A stretch of DNA of 64,000 nucleotides from contig JANPNV010000012.1 of assembly GCA_031427625.1 (NCBI GenBank), positions 1 through 64,000 of the forward strand, given 5' to 3'. This document shows positions 17,156 through 25,613 of this stretch, one piece after another; positions within the stretch are counted from its first letter, which is position 1; each line of letters starts with the position of its first letter. The notes beneath the pieces were generated by a model, which saw only the letters and a list, made by a program, of their open reading frames with translations, was not told where the DNA came from and made no database searches. This stretch comes from JADKIH01 sp031427625. Lineage in GTDB: Bacteria; Bacteroidota; Bacteroidia; AKYH767-A; 2013-40CM-41-45. The position numbers were made by a program, and so were the translations under genes.

Positions 17156-19114
17156 TTGGACCCCGGAAGTTATTATCTCATTGTTTTTTTGCAGGATACA
17201 GCATCTATAATATCACCTACTTTTTCTTTTTCCATAGTTTTTATTATGGAATTAATTGTTCTCATTTCGCTGTTGTTTGCCTCAGGATTTGTATCAGGCG
17301 CCGAAACTGCCTTTTTTTCAATAACACCTGTTCAATTTTTTAAGCTGAAGGAATCTGATCAAGGCAAGGAACGACTAGCCTATTTACTATTAGAAAAACC
17401 TAAAAGACTTCTTGCCACCTTATTAATCTCTGTCAACTTTATCAATATTGCGATCGTAGTCGTGTCTTCCTTATTAATAGGAGAAATTTTTGATTTCAGC
17501 AAGAATGAAACCCTGGGTTTTATGATTCAGGTTGTTGCTGTCACTTTTGTCATTGTTCTTTTTTGTGAAGTAATGCCAAAAGTCTATGCCACACAAAATG
17601 CTTTGCGATCAACATTGAACAGTGTATATGTAATATTCGCACTCAACAAAATTCTTCGTCCATTTAGCTCATTGCTTGTCATGTCAACCTCACTGGTCGA
17701 TAAGCGTTTCGGACAAAAAGGATATGATGTATCTGTCGATGAACTGACACATGCCATTGATATTACCAGTGATAAATTTACTCCGGAAGAAGAGAAAAAG
17801 ATTCTGAAAGGAATTGCGCGTTTCGGGAATATTGACGTGCGTCAGATAATGAAACCCAGAATGGATGTTGTTGTATTCGACAAGCAAATGAAATTCAACG
17901 ACCTGTTCCCATTAATTCTTGAACACCGTTATTCCAGGATTCCCGTATTTGAAGGAACATTCGACAAGGTTGTTGGTGTGCTCTTCCTAAAGGATCTACT
18001 TCCATACCTCAATAAAAAAAATAATCCGGATTTTGAATGGCTGAAACTTATCAGGCCAGCCTACTTTGTTCCGGAAAGTAAAAAGATCAATGATCTGCTC
18101 CATGAATTTCAGGAAACAAAAAATCATCTTGCGATTGTCGTAGATGAATATGGCGGAACGTCAGGAATAGTAACTCTCGAAGATGTTCTTGAAGAAATTG
18201 TTGGAGAGATTAACGATGAATTCGATGAGGAAGAACTGGTTTATTCAAAACTCGACGATAAAAATTTCGTATTCGAAGGAAAGACAAATCTTCATGATAT
18301 TTCAAGAGTAATGGAGATTGACCGTAAACTATTTGAATCGGAGAATGATAATATTGATACGCTGGCCGGACTTATTCTTTCTATTAAAGGAGGAATACCT
18401 CAGCGAAATGAAATTATTAAATTCAACGATATTAAATTTACTATTGAATCATCGGACAGAAAGAGAATTAAACGAGTTAAAATTACACTTCCCGAAAATA
18501 AATCATTTGACGATACAGCTGAGGGAGGATTTACAGGCATGTCTTCACTGATGATATTACTGTTTTTGTTTTTTTTTGCATCATTGACAGGTTGTGATGA
18601 AGATTACATTCCAAAACAACGTGCATATTTCAGGATAACTTTACCTGAAAAAAAATATCATAAATATGATGTCGCCGGTTGCCCCTTTTATTTTGATATT
18701 CCCGATTACTCCAAAGTAAATCCTGATACCGACAGAAACGCAGAACCTTGCTGGTATAATATCGAGTTCCCTATGTTTAAAGGAACTCTTTACTTAAGCT
18801 ACAAGCCAGTCCATGGTAACCTAAAAAAATATATTGAAGACAGTAGAACGCTTTCAATGAAACATATTTCCCGTGCATCAGGCATGCATGAAGAAGAAAT
18901 TTATAATCAGGAAAAGAAAGTATATGGAGTTTATTATGATGTGAAAGGGAATGCTGCTTCTTCGGTACAATTTTATCTGACTGACAGCACATCGCATTTT
19001 TTAAGGGGAGCACTGTATTTTTATGCTCCTCCTAATCCTGATTCACTGGCTCCCGTATTAAGCTTTGTGAAAGAAGACGTAAAATATTTTTTAGGAACTT
19101 TTTCCTGGAAGTAA
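17156..19114 (+). CDS. gldE-gldD: GldE-GldD in one open frame: CNNM/CBS membrane protein joined to gliding lipoprotein GldD
   Basis: One uninterrupted 652-codon frame holds two gliding-motility genes that are normally separate. Residues ~30-200 are the CNNM-type membrane domain (SGAETAFFSITPVQ), ~210-355 a CBS pair (MKPRMDVVVFD; VDEYGGTSGIVTLEDVLEEIVGEI) and ~370-455 a CorC/HlyC domain: this is GldE. From residue 462 a full GldD follows. It opens with a lipoprotein signal (MSSLMILLFLFFFASLTGC, lipobox LTGC) and runs about 190 residues, the usual GldD length. GldD is required for gliding/T9SS function and GldE supports it. No stop codon separates them. An internal ATG at 18539 preceded by GGGAGG could start GldD separately. 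The TTG start gives MDPGSYYL, which resembles other GldE N-termini. mutY and ssb lie upstream. Confidence 0.92.
   Translation: MDPGSYYLIVFLQDTASIISPTFSFSIVFIMELIVLISLLFASGFVSGAETAFFSITPVQFFKLKESDQGKERLAYLLLEKPKRLLATLLISVNFINIAIVVVSSLLIGEIFDFSKNETLGFMIQVVAVTFVIVLFCEVMPKVYATQNALRSTLNSVYVIFALNKILRPFSSLLVMSTSLVDKRFGQKGYDVSVDELTHAIDITSDKFTPEEEKKILKGIARFGNIDVRQIMKPRMDVVVFDKQMKFNDLFPLILEHRYSRIPVFEGTFDKVVGVLFLKDLLPYLNKKNNPDFEWLKLIRPAYFVPESKKINDLLHEFQETKNHLAIVVDEYGGTSGIVTLEDVLEEIVGEINDEFDEEELVYSKLDDKNFVFEGKTNLHDISRVMEIDRKLFESENDNIDTLAGLILSIKGGIPQRNEIIKFNDIKFTIESSDRKRIKRVKITLPENKSFDDTAEGGFTGMSSLMILLFLFFFASLTGCDEDYIPKQRAYFRITLPEKKYHKYDVAGCPFYFDIPDYSKVNPDTDRNAEPCWYNIEFPMFKGTLYLSYKPVHGNLKKYIEDSRTLSMKHISRASGMHEEEIYNQEKKVYGVYYDVKGNAASSVQFYLTDSTSHFLRGALYFYAPPNPDSLAPVLSFVKEDVKYFLGTFSWK
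18523..18541 (+). promoter_or_regulatory. gldD: internal Shine-Dalgarno and ATG for gldD
   Basis: GGGAGG at 18523-18528 lies 10 bases before ATG 18539-18541, which is in frame with gldE and is the first codon of the GldD lipoprotein signal peptide. Confidence 0.6.
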
Positions 19115-19170
19115 GGAGTAAATAAAACTTATCGTTAGTTTTTTTTGCAGATAATTTTCCGGGAATAATT

Positions 19171-20172
19171 TCAGCTTATGAATATCAGATAAACACAGGA
19201 GCTAAACAGCATGAAGGCACTACCTTGATGCAGGAGAGCCAAAGTGATATCAACGCCTGTAAGAAGCGTAAATACACCTAACAAAAATTGAATCCCCAAG
19301 GCAATTGAAAAAAACTTAATTCCTCTTTTCTGCTTTTCATTTAATTGAAAATACTTCCACTTGAACCAAATGAAGAAAGTGAAGAGTACAATAATCGCTG
19401 CCAGCATTCTGTGAATAAATTGAATCATCACGGGATTATCGAAAAAATTAATCCAGTCCGGATCCAGATAGAATAATCCTTCAGGAATTAAATTCCCATT
19501 CATCAATGGATATGTATTATACATTTTACCGGCATGCAGCCCTGCAACAAAAGCACCGTAAATAATCTGAAGTGTAACAAGAAAAAATAATGTGATTGCA
19601 TACCCAGAAAACCTGCCCGCTGATTGCGGCTTCTTAGTAAGCAATTCCAATGCAAAATAAAACGTGAAACCGAAGGTGATGAAAGCAGTTAATAAGTGAA
19701 TGGCTAAACGAATATGACTTACACTTGTTCGTTCGGTCAATCCGCTTTTCACCATCAACCAACCAACAACTCCTTGAAGTGCCCCGAGAAAAAACAGAAA
19801 TAAAGCTTTGCGTATCGTTTTATTATCGAACATTCCTCTAAAATAAAACCAGAGAAATGGAATAACGAATACGAGACCGATAATCCTTCCAAGCAGACGA
19901 TGAGCATATTCCCACCAGAAAATTGATTTAAATTCTACGAGAGTAAAATGAGAATTGATTTTTTCGAACTGTGGTATTTGACGATACAAAGAAAAAGCAT
20001 CTTCCCATTCCTTATCATTCATAGGAGGAATAGCGCCCATAATGGGCTTCCATTCAGTTATCGAAAGCCCTGATCCGGTTAAGCGGGTAATTCCACCGAT
20101 AATTACCATGCAGAAGATCAGAAAACATCCGCTAAGTAACCATATTGAAATCACTCTCTTTGGGGAATTCAT
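19171..20172 (-). CDS. ctaA: heme A synthase (COX15/CtaA family)
   Basis: A 333-aa polytopic membrane protein with eight hydrophobic helices in two related halves. Four heme-ligand-type histidines stand in the expected contexts: WWEYAHRLLGR, SHIRLAIHLL, IQFIHRMLAA and LALLHQGSAF. The opening IGGITRLTGSGLSITEWKPI is strongly diagnostic. It oxidises heme O to heme A for aa3-type cytochrome oxidase, so the organism is expected to respire oxygen; oxidase genes are not in the window. ATG at 20172. It converges with gldE-gldD. Confidence 0.95.
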   Translation of the reverse strand: MNSPKRVISIWLLSGCFLIFCMVIIGGITRLTGSGLSITEWKPIMGAIPPMNDKEWEDAFSLYRQIPQFEKINSHFTLVEFKSIFWWEYAHRLLGRIIGLVFVIPFLWFYFRGMFDNKTIRKALFLFFLGALQGVVGWLMVKSGLTERTSVSHIRLAIHLLTAFITFGFTFYFALELLTKKPQSAGRFSGYAITLFFLVTLQIIYGAFVAGLHAGKMYNTYPLMNGNLIPEGLFYLDPDWINFFDNPVMIQFIHRMLAAIIVLFTFFIWFKWKYFQLNEKQKRGIKFFSIALGIQFLLGVFTLLTGVDITLALLHQGSAFMLFSSCVYLIFIS

Positions 20173-20223
20173 CTTATTGATTAGCTGATATTGCCTGATA
20201 AAATTTCGATACGTCTGATAAAA

Positions 20224-21720
20224 TTAATCGTATTTTGGTTTTACAAACCAACGGTCGTTAATAGTAAAGCCAAAAGTAAATTTTAAATATTTTTCGAGAA
20301 TCAAATTATTCTCAGTTGTACCTCGTTTTCCTGCTTCGAAGGTAAAATGCAGAATAGTTCCAGCTTTTCTTACCGGTAAACCAAAACCTGCAGAAATTCC
20401 GATGTCATTGATATTTTTCCCGTTGAGCTTCAGATATGTCTGTTCATAGTGAAAACCTAAACGATATTGCATTGTTTTCCAATAGCTTTTTATTGCCCTG
20501 TCGTTTGGGGTAAACTGAACACCAGCATTTATTTTCCAGCTGTCGACAAGAGAGTCGGTTGAATTTAAAAATAAGAAATCACTCCACTGCTGGAAAGAAT
20601 AGTCTCCGCATAAAACCCAGTTATTCCCTTTAGTCAGGGAGAAACCAAGTCCGGCACTTAATGGCAAACGAACATTTCCGCTTTGACCTTCGATGTTAAC
20701 AATTGTGTCTCTTTGCAAAACACCTTGTTCAGGATTTGCATAACTGAAATAACGAAATGAATGTGCGAGATAAGAACTTCTTGCACGGAGATTTGCTGCC
20801 GGTGATGCGACCAAACCTAAAACAAGATTCCAGTCGCTTTTCGCTCTGCGATTCACGACATTATTCTTCATCGTTTTTGCAGCCGAAATTTCTGAGGCAA
20901 GCAAATTCTTACGAACATATATTTCAGAACTCGAATCACCTGAACTTATTCCGATAAGTTTCGAAAGTGAATCATTGAGAAGTTCTATCTTTTTTTCAAG
21001 ATTAATAATTGAGTCACTTTTCCCAACAGGAAGGCTGTCGATTTTGTATTGAAGACCCGCTTTAAAATGAAACCAACCAATGGAAGTACTAGAATTTATT
21101 TCTGTATTATAATAATATGGACTTGTATAAGAAACAGTTCTGTCATTATTTATTACTCCAAAAAGATATTCTGTATTTAACCCCAGAGATAAATTTTTCG
21201 ATGCTTTAAAACCCGTTCCTATATGAAAATTGTTTAGTCCTCCGGAACCATTATACGTCCTTATCTCATCTTCAGCGAATGCGGAATATCTCTTTTCAGT
21301 AATTGAATATCCCGTATTACTGTATGGAAGTAATCCAAACCCCAATGACCACTTTTGAGCTTTTATTGGAAAAGCAAAATCAAAATACGAGAACGATGAA
21401 GTATGCGTGCGATGTTCTTTGCTCAGACTCTTAAACTCATATTGTTTAAAATCGAGGCCGGCCTCGTAGGTTGTAAACCACAATGAAGAATAGGAAGCAG
21501 GGTTTCCGTAATTAATAAATCCGGGTTGATTTAGGCCTATTTCAGTTCCTCCTAGTGAAAGATTACGGGCAAAACCACCGGTGTTTAAATCTCCGATTCC
21601 AAATCTGGAATAAGGAGAGCTTGTGGCATTCTGCGCAAGAAGAATCTGAGTCGAATGGGAAAATATCAGGATTAATAAGAAGGAAAAGAAGAGTGATGGT
21701 CTGTGATGGATGTATTTCAT
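20224..21720 (-). CDS. outer-membrane beta-barrel protein (FadL/OmpP1-like)
   Basis: A 498-aa exported protein. The signal peptide covers about residues 1-29, ending LLAQ. The mature start NATSSPYSRFGIGDL is typical of a Bacteroidota outer-membrane family often found beside coaX, followed by GGTEIGL...NYGNPASYS, reminiscent of the FadL/OmpP1 hatch. The rest alternates aromatic and polar residues in amphipathic strands, and the final strand ends in a charged KPKYD rather than Phe. An internal helical stretch near residues 215-275 (coiled-coil-like) is an insertion. The function is unknown. It starts 39 bp downstream of coaX on the same strand. Confidence 0.75.
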   Translation of the reverse strand: MKYIHHRPSLFFSFLLILIFSHSTQILLAQNATSSPYSRFGIGDLNTGGFARNLSLGGTEIGLNQPGFINYGNPASYSSLWFTTYEAGLDFKQYEFKSLSKEHRTHTSSFSYFDFAFPIKAQKWSLGFGLLPYSNTGYSITEKRYSAFAEDEIRTYNGSGGLNNFHIGTGFKASKNLSLGLNTEYLFGVINNDRTVSYTSPYYYNTEINSSTSIGWFHFKAGLQYKIDSLPVGKSDSIINLEKKIELLNDSLSKLIGISSGDSSSEIYVRKNLLASEISAAKTMKNNVVNRRAKSDWNLVLGLVASPAANLRARSSYLAHSFRYFSYANPEQGVLQRDTIVNIEGQSGNVRLPLSAGLGFSLTKGNNWVLCGDYSFQQWSDFLFLNSTDSLVDSWKINAGVQFTPNDRAIKSYWKTMQYRLGFHYEQTYLKLNGKNINDIGISAGFGLPVRKAGTILHFTFEAGKRGTTENNLILEKYLKFTFGFTINDRWFVKPKYD

Positions 21721-21759
21721 TCCTGATTATTAAAGTGGATAAACGGCAATAACCGGTTG

Positions 21760-22497
21760 TTATTTTTTCGGTTTTTTACCCGCATTAAACTTGATAATTT
21801 GGTTTAAACCGATGTTTACCAGATCTGCGGCCGCAAAGATGCTCAAATTAAGTTCTTCTTCAAAATGATGGGCATCCCCCCCCGTAAGAATCACTTTTAC
21901 TAATGGATACTTCATATTGTACCTGGTTATGAATCCTTTTATCTCTTCTATCATTCCGATCATAACACCAGTCTGAATTGCACTTTCAGTAGTAATACCT
22001 GTCATCACTTTCACATTCATCTCCTTCACCAATGGTAATCGGCCGGTGAACTTATGCAATGCCTTAAACCTCATTTCCATTCCTGGTGAAATGCTTCCAC
22101 CGATGTATTCATTATCCGAATTAATGAAATCATACTTTACACATGTTCCGGCATCAATTACGAGTACATTCTTTCCCGGATATAAAAATGCGGCGGCCAC
22201 AGCATTTGCAAGTCTGTCATTACCCAATGTTTCAGGAGTCTTATAAAGATTTTTAACAGGCAATGGCACTGATGATGAAAGTGTTCTGAAATTCGGGATT
22301 TTCATCAGAGCCTTATCAATGGCTTTATTTACTTTAATCACTGATGAAACCATTCCACCTGTAATATTAAAATTTTTCCTCAACCTGTTGATCTGTAACG
22401 GTGTCAATCGTTTATAGACCTTTCTGAAGACAGGATTTGTATCATCAAAAACTATTACTTTAACGAGGCTGTTACCGATATCTATAGTTAGATTCAT
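21760..22497 (-). CDS. coaX: type III pantothenate kinase
   Basis: A 245-aa ASKHA-fold kinase that phosphorylates pantothenate, the first step of coenzyme A synthesis. MNLTIDIGNSLVKVIVFD is the phosphate-1 motif with the catalytic Asp in D-x-G-N. VLVIDAGTCVKYDFI is the phosphate-2 type motif in its Bacteroidota form. GGSISPGMEMRFKALHKFTGRLP is the CoaX signature. VILTGGDAHHF near the C-terminus is the adenosine motif. ATG at 22497. The outer-membrane protein gene follows on the same strand. Confidence 0.94.
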   Translation of the reverse strand: MNLTIDIGNSLVKVIVFDDTNPVFRKVYKRLTPLQINRLRKNFNITGGMVSSVIKVNKAIDKALMKIPNFRTLSSSVPLPVKNLYKTPETLGNDRLANAVAAAFLYPGKNVLVIDAGTCVKYDFINSDNEYIGGSISPGMEMRFKALHKFTGRLPLVKEMNVKVMTGITTESAIQTGVMIGMIEEIKGFITRYNMKYPLVKVILTGGDAHHFEEELNLSIFAAADLVNIGLNQIIKFNAGKKPKK

Positions 22498-22560
22498 AAT
22501 GTTCTTAGAGAATGCAATTTATTTTTTATCGATATACTTACTACATGACATCAAATATAT

Positions 22561-22590
22561 TTTGGAGGACATGATTTTTTCCTACTTTTG
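22561..22590 (+). promoter_or_regulatory. promoter of the tRNA-Phe gene
   Basis: TTTG (22561-22564), an 18-base spacer and TACTTTTG (22583-22590) give a textbook Bacteroidota promoter. The -7 box ends 10 bases before the mature 5' end of the tRNA. Confidence 0.85.
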
Positions 22591-22600
22591 CCGGCCATAT

Positions 22601-22673
22601 GGTGATGTAGCTCAGTTGGTAGAGCAAAGGACTGAAAATCCTTGTGTCGGTGGTTCGATTCCACTCATCACCA
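22601..22673 (+). tRNA. tRNA-Phe (GAA)
   Basis: Cloverleaf of 73 bases. The acceptor stem GGTGATG (22601-22607) pairs with CATCACC (22666-22672), with A73 as discriminator. The D arm contains GCTCAGTTGGTAGAGC. The anticodon stem is AAGGA/TCCTT (22627-22631 and 22639-22643) with loop CTGAAAA, anticodon GAA at 22634-22636. The T arm is GGTGGTTCGATTCCACT-like. The CCA end is not encoded. Confidence 0.97.
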
Positions 22674-22695
22674 CTTCTCTTTTATCTAAGTCATC

Positions 22696-23106
22696 ATGAA
22701 AACCGAAGACAAGTCTTATAAGTTTGATCGTGTCCTTCTCATAGACGACAACGATATTGATAATTTTATCAATGAGCGTATGATTACTACCAACCAATTT
22801 TCAAAGGAGGTAGTTGTAAAAAACTCAGGTGAAAATGCATTGAAGTATCTCCATGATAATGCAACTGAGATGGATGTCCTTCCGCAGGTTATTTTTCTCG
22901 ACTTAAACATGCCAATTATGGATGGTTTTGCTTTTCTGGTTGAATTTGAGAAATTACCTGAGAATATCAGGAATGGCTGCAAGGTAATTGTTCTTTCTTC
23001 AAGCATTAGTCCTGAAGACATAAACAGGGCCTCTACTAATCCTTATGTAGTGAAGTATGTGAACAAGCCGCTTAATGAGCGTGTTCTCGATGCAATAAAT
23101 TTCTAG
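22696..23106 (+). CDS. single-domain response regulator
   Basis: A 136-aa CheY-like receiver with no output domain. The acidic pair is in VLLIDDNDID, the phospho-acceptor Asp69 in IFLDLNMPIMDG, the switch Ser in VIVLSSSIS and the conserved Lys-Pro in VNKPLNERV. The opening LLIDDNDIDNFINERMI is typical of a widespread Bacteroidota single-receiver group. It starts 22 bases after the tRNA-Phe gene with no promoter of its own visible, so it may be processed from the tRNA transcript. No kinase is adjacent. A bidirectional terminator follows at 23201. Confidence 0.92.
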   Translation: MKTEDKSYKFDRVLLIDDNDIDNFINERMITTNQFSKEVVVKNSGENALKYLHDNATEMDVLPQVIFLDLNMPIMDGFAFLVEFEKLPENIRNGCKVIVLSSSISPEDINRASTNPYVVKYVNKPLNERVLDAINF

Positions 23107-23200
23107 TACTTCGATCATTATCTTCTGGCAATAGCCATTGGATTTTTATCAATTAGTAGAATTAGGCATGTAGTTTCCTTTGTTGAACTTCCGTAAAGCA

Positions 23201-23229
23201 AAAAAGCCGTCCTCTTCGGACAGCTTTTT
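23201..23229. terminator. bidirectional terminator between the response regulator and the 484-aa gene
   Basis: AAAAAGCCGTCC (23201-23212) and GGACAGCTTTTT (23218-23229) form a 12-bp stem with one C-A mismatch around a 5-base loop. A-rich and T-rich ends serve both convergent genes. Confidence 0.85.
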
Positions 23230-23250
23230 AATAATCTTTATATCAGGAGT

Positions 23251-24705
23251 CTATTCCTTAATTGGATTTGCCATTTTACGAATCATTGCATCATCCATTT
23301 TTACAAACCAGAGAATAGGTTGGTTTCCGGTGTTGGCGTTTTTAAAATTTTCGTAAATCTCTGTAAGTCGTTTTACTTTTTTGCGGAATTCTTCCGGCTT
23401 AATCGCAGCCTTTAACAACTTGATGAATATTGTTGCTGAGATAAACATCTCTTCGTTTTCTGTGATCTGGCGTTTTACACTTTGAAGTAACTGGCTGCAA
23501 AGCCCATCTTCACCCATGAAACAATACTGCATGGCTTGAAAGAGTTTGTATTCTACATCGGTGAAAAGATATTTCTTCATCGATAGTTCGTTCCGAAGAT
23601 TGTTCATGATTCTTGCGGCACCGGAATTATCTCCTTCGTAAAATTTACCAAGTGCAATGAATCGTCGGAAAGCAATACAAGGATATGGTTCGTTGATGTC
23701 TGTTTCAAAATTAACTTCCAGTTCAGCATTGATGTCTGTAAGCTCCTGAACATTACCATTACTCAGGAAACGCTCAATTTTAGATTGCAGAAACTGCGTC
23801 ACATAGAAACTAAAGACTGGCTTGAAAGCAATTTCAGGAACATTTTTATTGATGATCTTATAATAATGATCCGCTCTGACAGCATTACCGGTACGCTGAT
23901 AATATTCGAAGTATAAATAATCAACCAGAAATTTAATGCTCTGATAAAAAGTATCGAGTTCATATTTCTCAAAATTCTTGTTGATCTGCTGGAGAATTGA
24001 GTCGATCTCCATTTCGAGAGACCTGAGATTTTCCTGTCTTGTAAATATGCACAGGTAATACATTCTGACGATGTTGTACATAACGAACAAACGGTGTCCC
24101 TGATACAATTCAGAAATGTTTGTCAGCTCGCGAAGACATGCCTTTACATGATCTCTGTCTCTTTCATCTTTTGTAAGAAGATAGTTTCCCGTTCTCTTTA
24201 CGAAATCATAAAAAAGATCCTCTGCCTTTACAACAGCGAGTGAGTATGCTACGTGACGATTATATTCTTTTTCGTAATAATCATAATCACCATTATACAT
24301 GCTTAACCGGGCGAGCGATTTATATACAACGATAAGCTCATTACTTAAATCGTATTCGATAAGTTGCTTTTCCAGATTTTTCAATGCACGGATTGCCACT
24401 TCTCTGTCATTGCCAAAAACCATTGCAGGTACCAGTGCTACTTTATCTTTCAGAGCGCTAATTGGGTTTTTAACATTCTGTGATAAATATTGAGCAATAC
24501 GTTCGTTCAGTCTTGACTTAAGCGTATAATATGTACTGGGATTTACATTAAGCAATTCCATCATACGGGTTTCGTCGTAACTGTTATTTCGTGCTGCTTC
24601 GAGTACGAGATAAGGTTTATTGTTTTTACGACCGGCTACAGCAGATAATAGATCCTGGTATTCGGATTCATTTAATTTTTTGATGGTTTTGTTGAGCGTT
24701 TCCAT
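23251..24705 (-). CDS. uncharacterised 484-aa helical protein
   Basis: I do not recognise a named family. The protein is almost wholly alpha-helical and soluble, with no signal peptide. The first ~80 residues contain DETRMMELLNVNPSTYYTLKSRLNERI, which resembles a helix-turn-helix (LLNVNPSTYYTLK as turn and recognition helix). The rest has repeated helix pairs with Tyr/Phe and Leu spacing compatible with degenerate TPR-like repeats (for example AIRALKNLEKQLIEYDLSNE, LYQGHRLFVMYNIVRMYYL). A DNA-binding sensor with a TPR-like body is one reading, but it is inference. It is monocistronic, with a 305-bp AT-rich region upstream. Confidence 0.7.
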   Translation of the reverse strand: METLNKTIKKLNESEYQDLLSAVAGRKNNKPYLVLEAARNNSYDETRMMELLNVNPSTYYTLKSRLNERIAQYLSQNVKNPISALKDKVALVPAMVFGNDREVAIRALKNLEKQLIEYDLSNELIVVYKSLARLSMYNGDYDYYEKEYNRHVAYSLAVVKAEDLFYDFVKRTGNYLLTKDERDRDHVKACLRELTNISELYQGHRLFVMYNIVRMYYLCIFTRQENLRSLEMEIDSILQQINKNFEKYELDTFYQSIKFLVDYLYFEYYQRTGNAVRADHYYKIINKNVPEIAFKPVFSFYVTQFLQSKIERFLSNGNVQELTDINAELEVNFETDINEPYPCIAFRRFIALGKFYEGDNSGAARIMNNLRNELSMKKYLFTDVEYKLFQAMQYCFMGEDGLCSQLLQSVKRQITENEEMFISATIFIKLLKAAIKPEEFRKKVKRLTEIYENFKNANTGNQPILWFVKMDDAMIRKMANPIKE

Positions 24706-25010
24706 TTTCCGTATCGGGAGTTAAGGATTTATGAAGGATTATAACGGCCATCTTTCGTTTTTGATTCATTCTGCATTTATTTATTTAATCGTTTTTCAAA
24801 CACTTTTAAAAAACTTATTAAAATGACGAACATTTTTGAAAACCCTTAAATCAGATAAAGAATTCGCTATTCAGGACAATTCGCAACTCTTTATTCAAGT
24901 TAACCTGACAAGAACCTAATGAAACCTTACAGTTGTAAGATTCGGGCAATAATGTTCAAACCACACCTATGCAGTTGAGTATATATTGCTAAAGATCAAA
25001 ACAGATAAAG
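24706..25010. other. divergent intergenic region
   Basis: A spacer of 305 bases between the 484-aa gene (minus) and the Fn3-like gene (plus). The only structure I see is a short palindrome, CTTACA-GT-TGTAAG (24926-24939), which could be an operator. No exact TAnnTTTG box stands out. Confidence 0.4.
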
Positions 25011-25541
25011 ATGAAAACATTTATATCCAAATCAATCGAAGAAATGCAGGTTTCAGGAACATTGAATGAATTGAAGACAAAAAGTGCTTCAAAAAAGCTG
25101 TTCGTGTTTGCACTCGAGCTTGTATTATTATATGTACTTGTATTTGCAGCAATGAGCGCATTAGCTCAGGAACCAGCTGTTGCTTATAAACAACCAGGCA
25201 AACTGGAGTTTGTAAAAGAGAGTATTGTATATAATACAGGAAAAATTTACATCAACTGGGTAGCCAAAGGAAATTCGAACGATTGTATTTATGTAATCGA
25301 GCGCTCAACGGATGGTAATGAATATGAGCCTGTAGGTTTAAAAGAAGGAATCGGATCACTGCTCGAACTCTTATATAGCTGGGTAGACACAAAACCACTT
25401 TCAGGAAGTGTAAACTATAGAATTAAGCAAATTGATAATGAAGGTCTTCTTGTAGCACAAGCTGAACCAAAAAGTGTTGTTTCTCCGGAAAGTAGTCCGC
25501 TCTATCTAGATAAAAGTACAAGAATGGTGCAGGTCAAATAA
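25011..25541 (+). CDS. small exported Fn3-like protein
   Basis: A 176-aa protein with an unusually long (27-residue) N-region before a hydrophobic segment (about residues 28-50, ending ALAQ) that looks like a signal peptide or signal anchor. The mature part has one fibronectin-III/Ig-like unit: IYINWVAKGNSNDCIYVIERSTDGNEYEPVG and later GSVNYRIKQIDNEG, a pattern that usually stands directly before a T9SS sorting domain in this phylum. No sorting domain follows; the protein ends SSPLYLDKSTRMVQVK. It lies 72 bp upstream of the giant PKD gene on the same strand and may be co-expressed with it. Confidence 0.65.
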   Translation: MKTFISKSIEEMQVSGTLNELKTKSASKKLFVFALELVLLYVLVFAAMSALAQEPAVAYKQPGKLEFVKESIVYNTGKIYINWVAKGNSNDCIYVIERSTDGNEYEPVGLKEGIGSLLELLYSWVDTKPLSGSVNYRIKQIDNEGLLVAQAEPKSVVSPESSPLYLDKSTRMVQVK

Positions 25542-25613
25542 CGATTCTGCATCACATCCTCTTGCCTGTTACGGAGGCAAGGCCAAGGATTAATCGATAT
25601 TAAATAAACCATA

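Noticed and set aside
22499..22699. Open frame of 66 codons across the tRNA-Phe gene
   Set aside because: It runs through the promoter and the tRNA itself, so it is not a protein gene.
24926..24939. CTTACA-GT-TGTAAG palindrome as a firm operator
   Set aside because: A 6-bp arm in AT-rich DNA is not enough; kept only as a remark in the intergenic entry.
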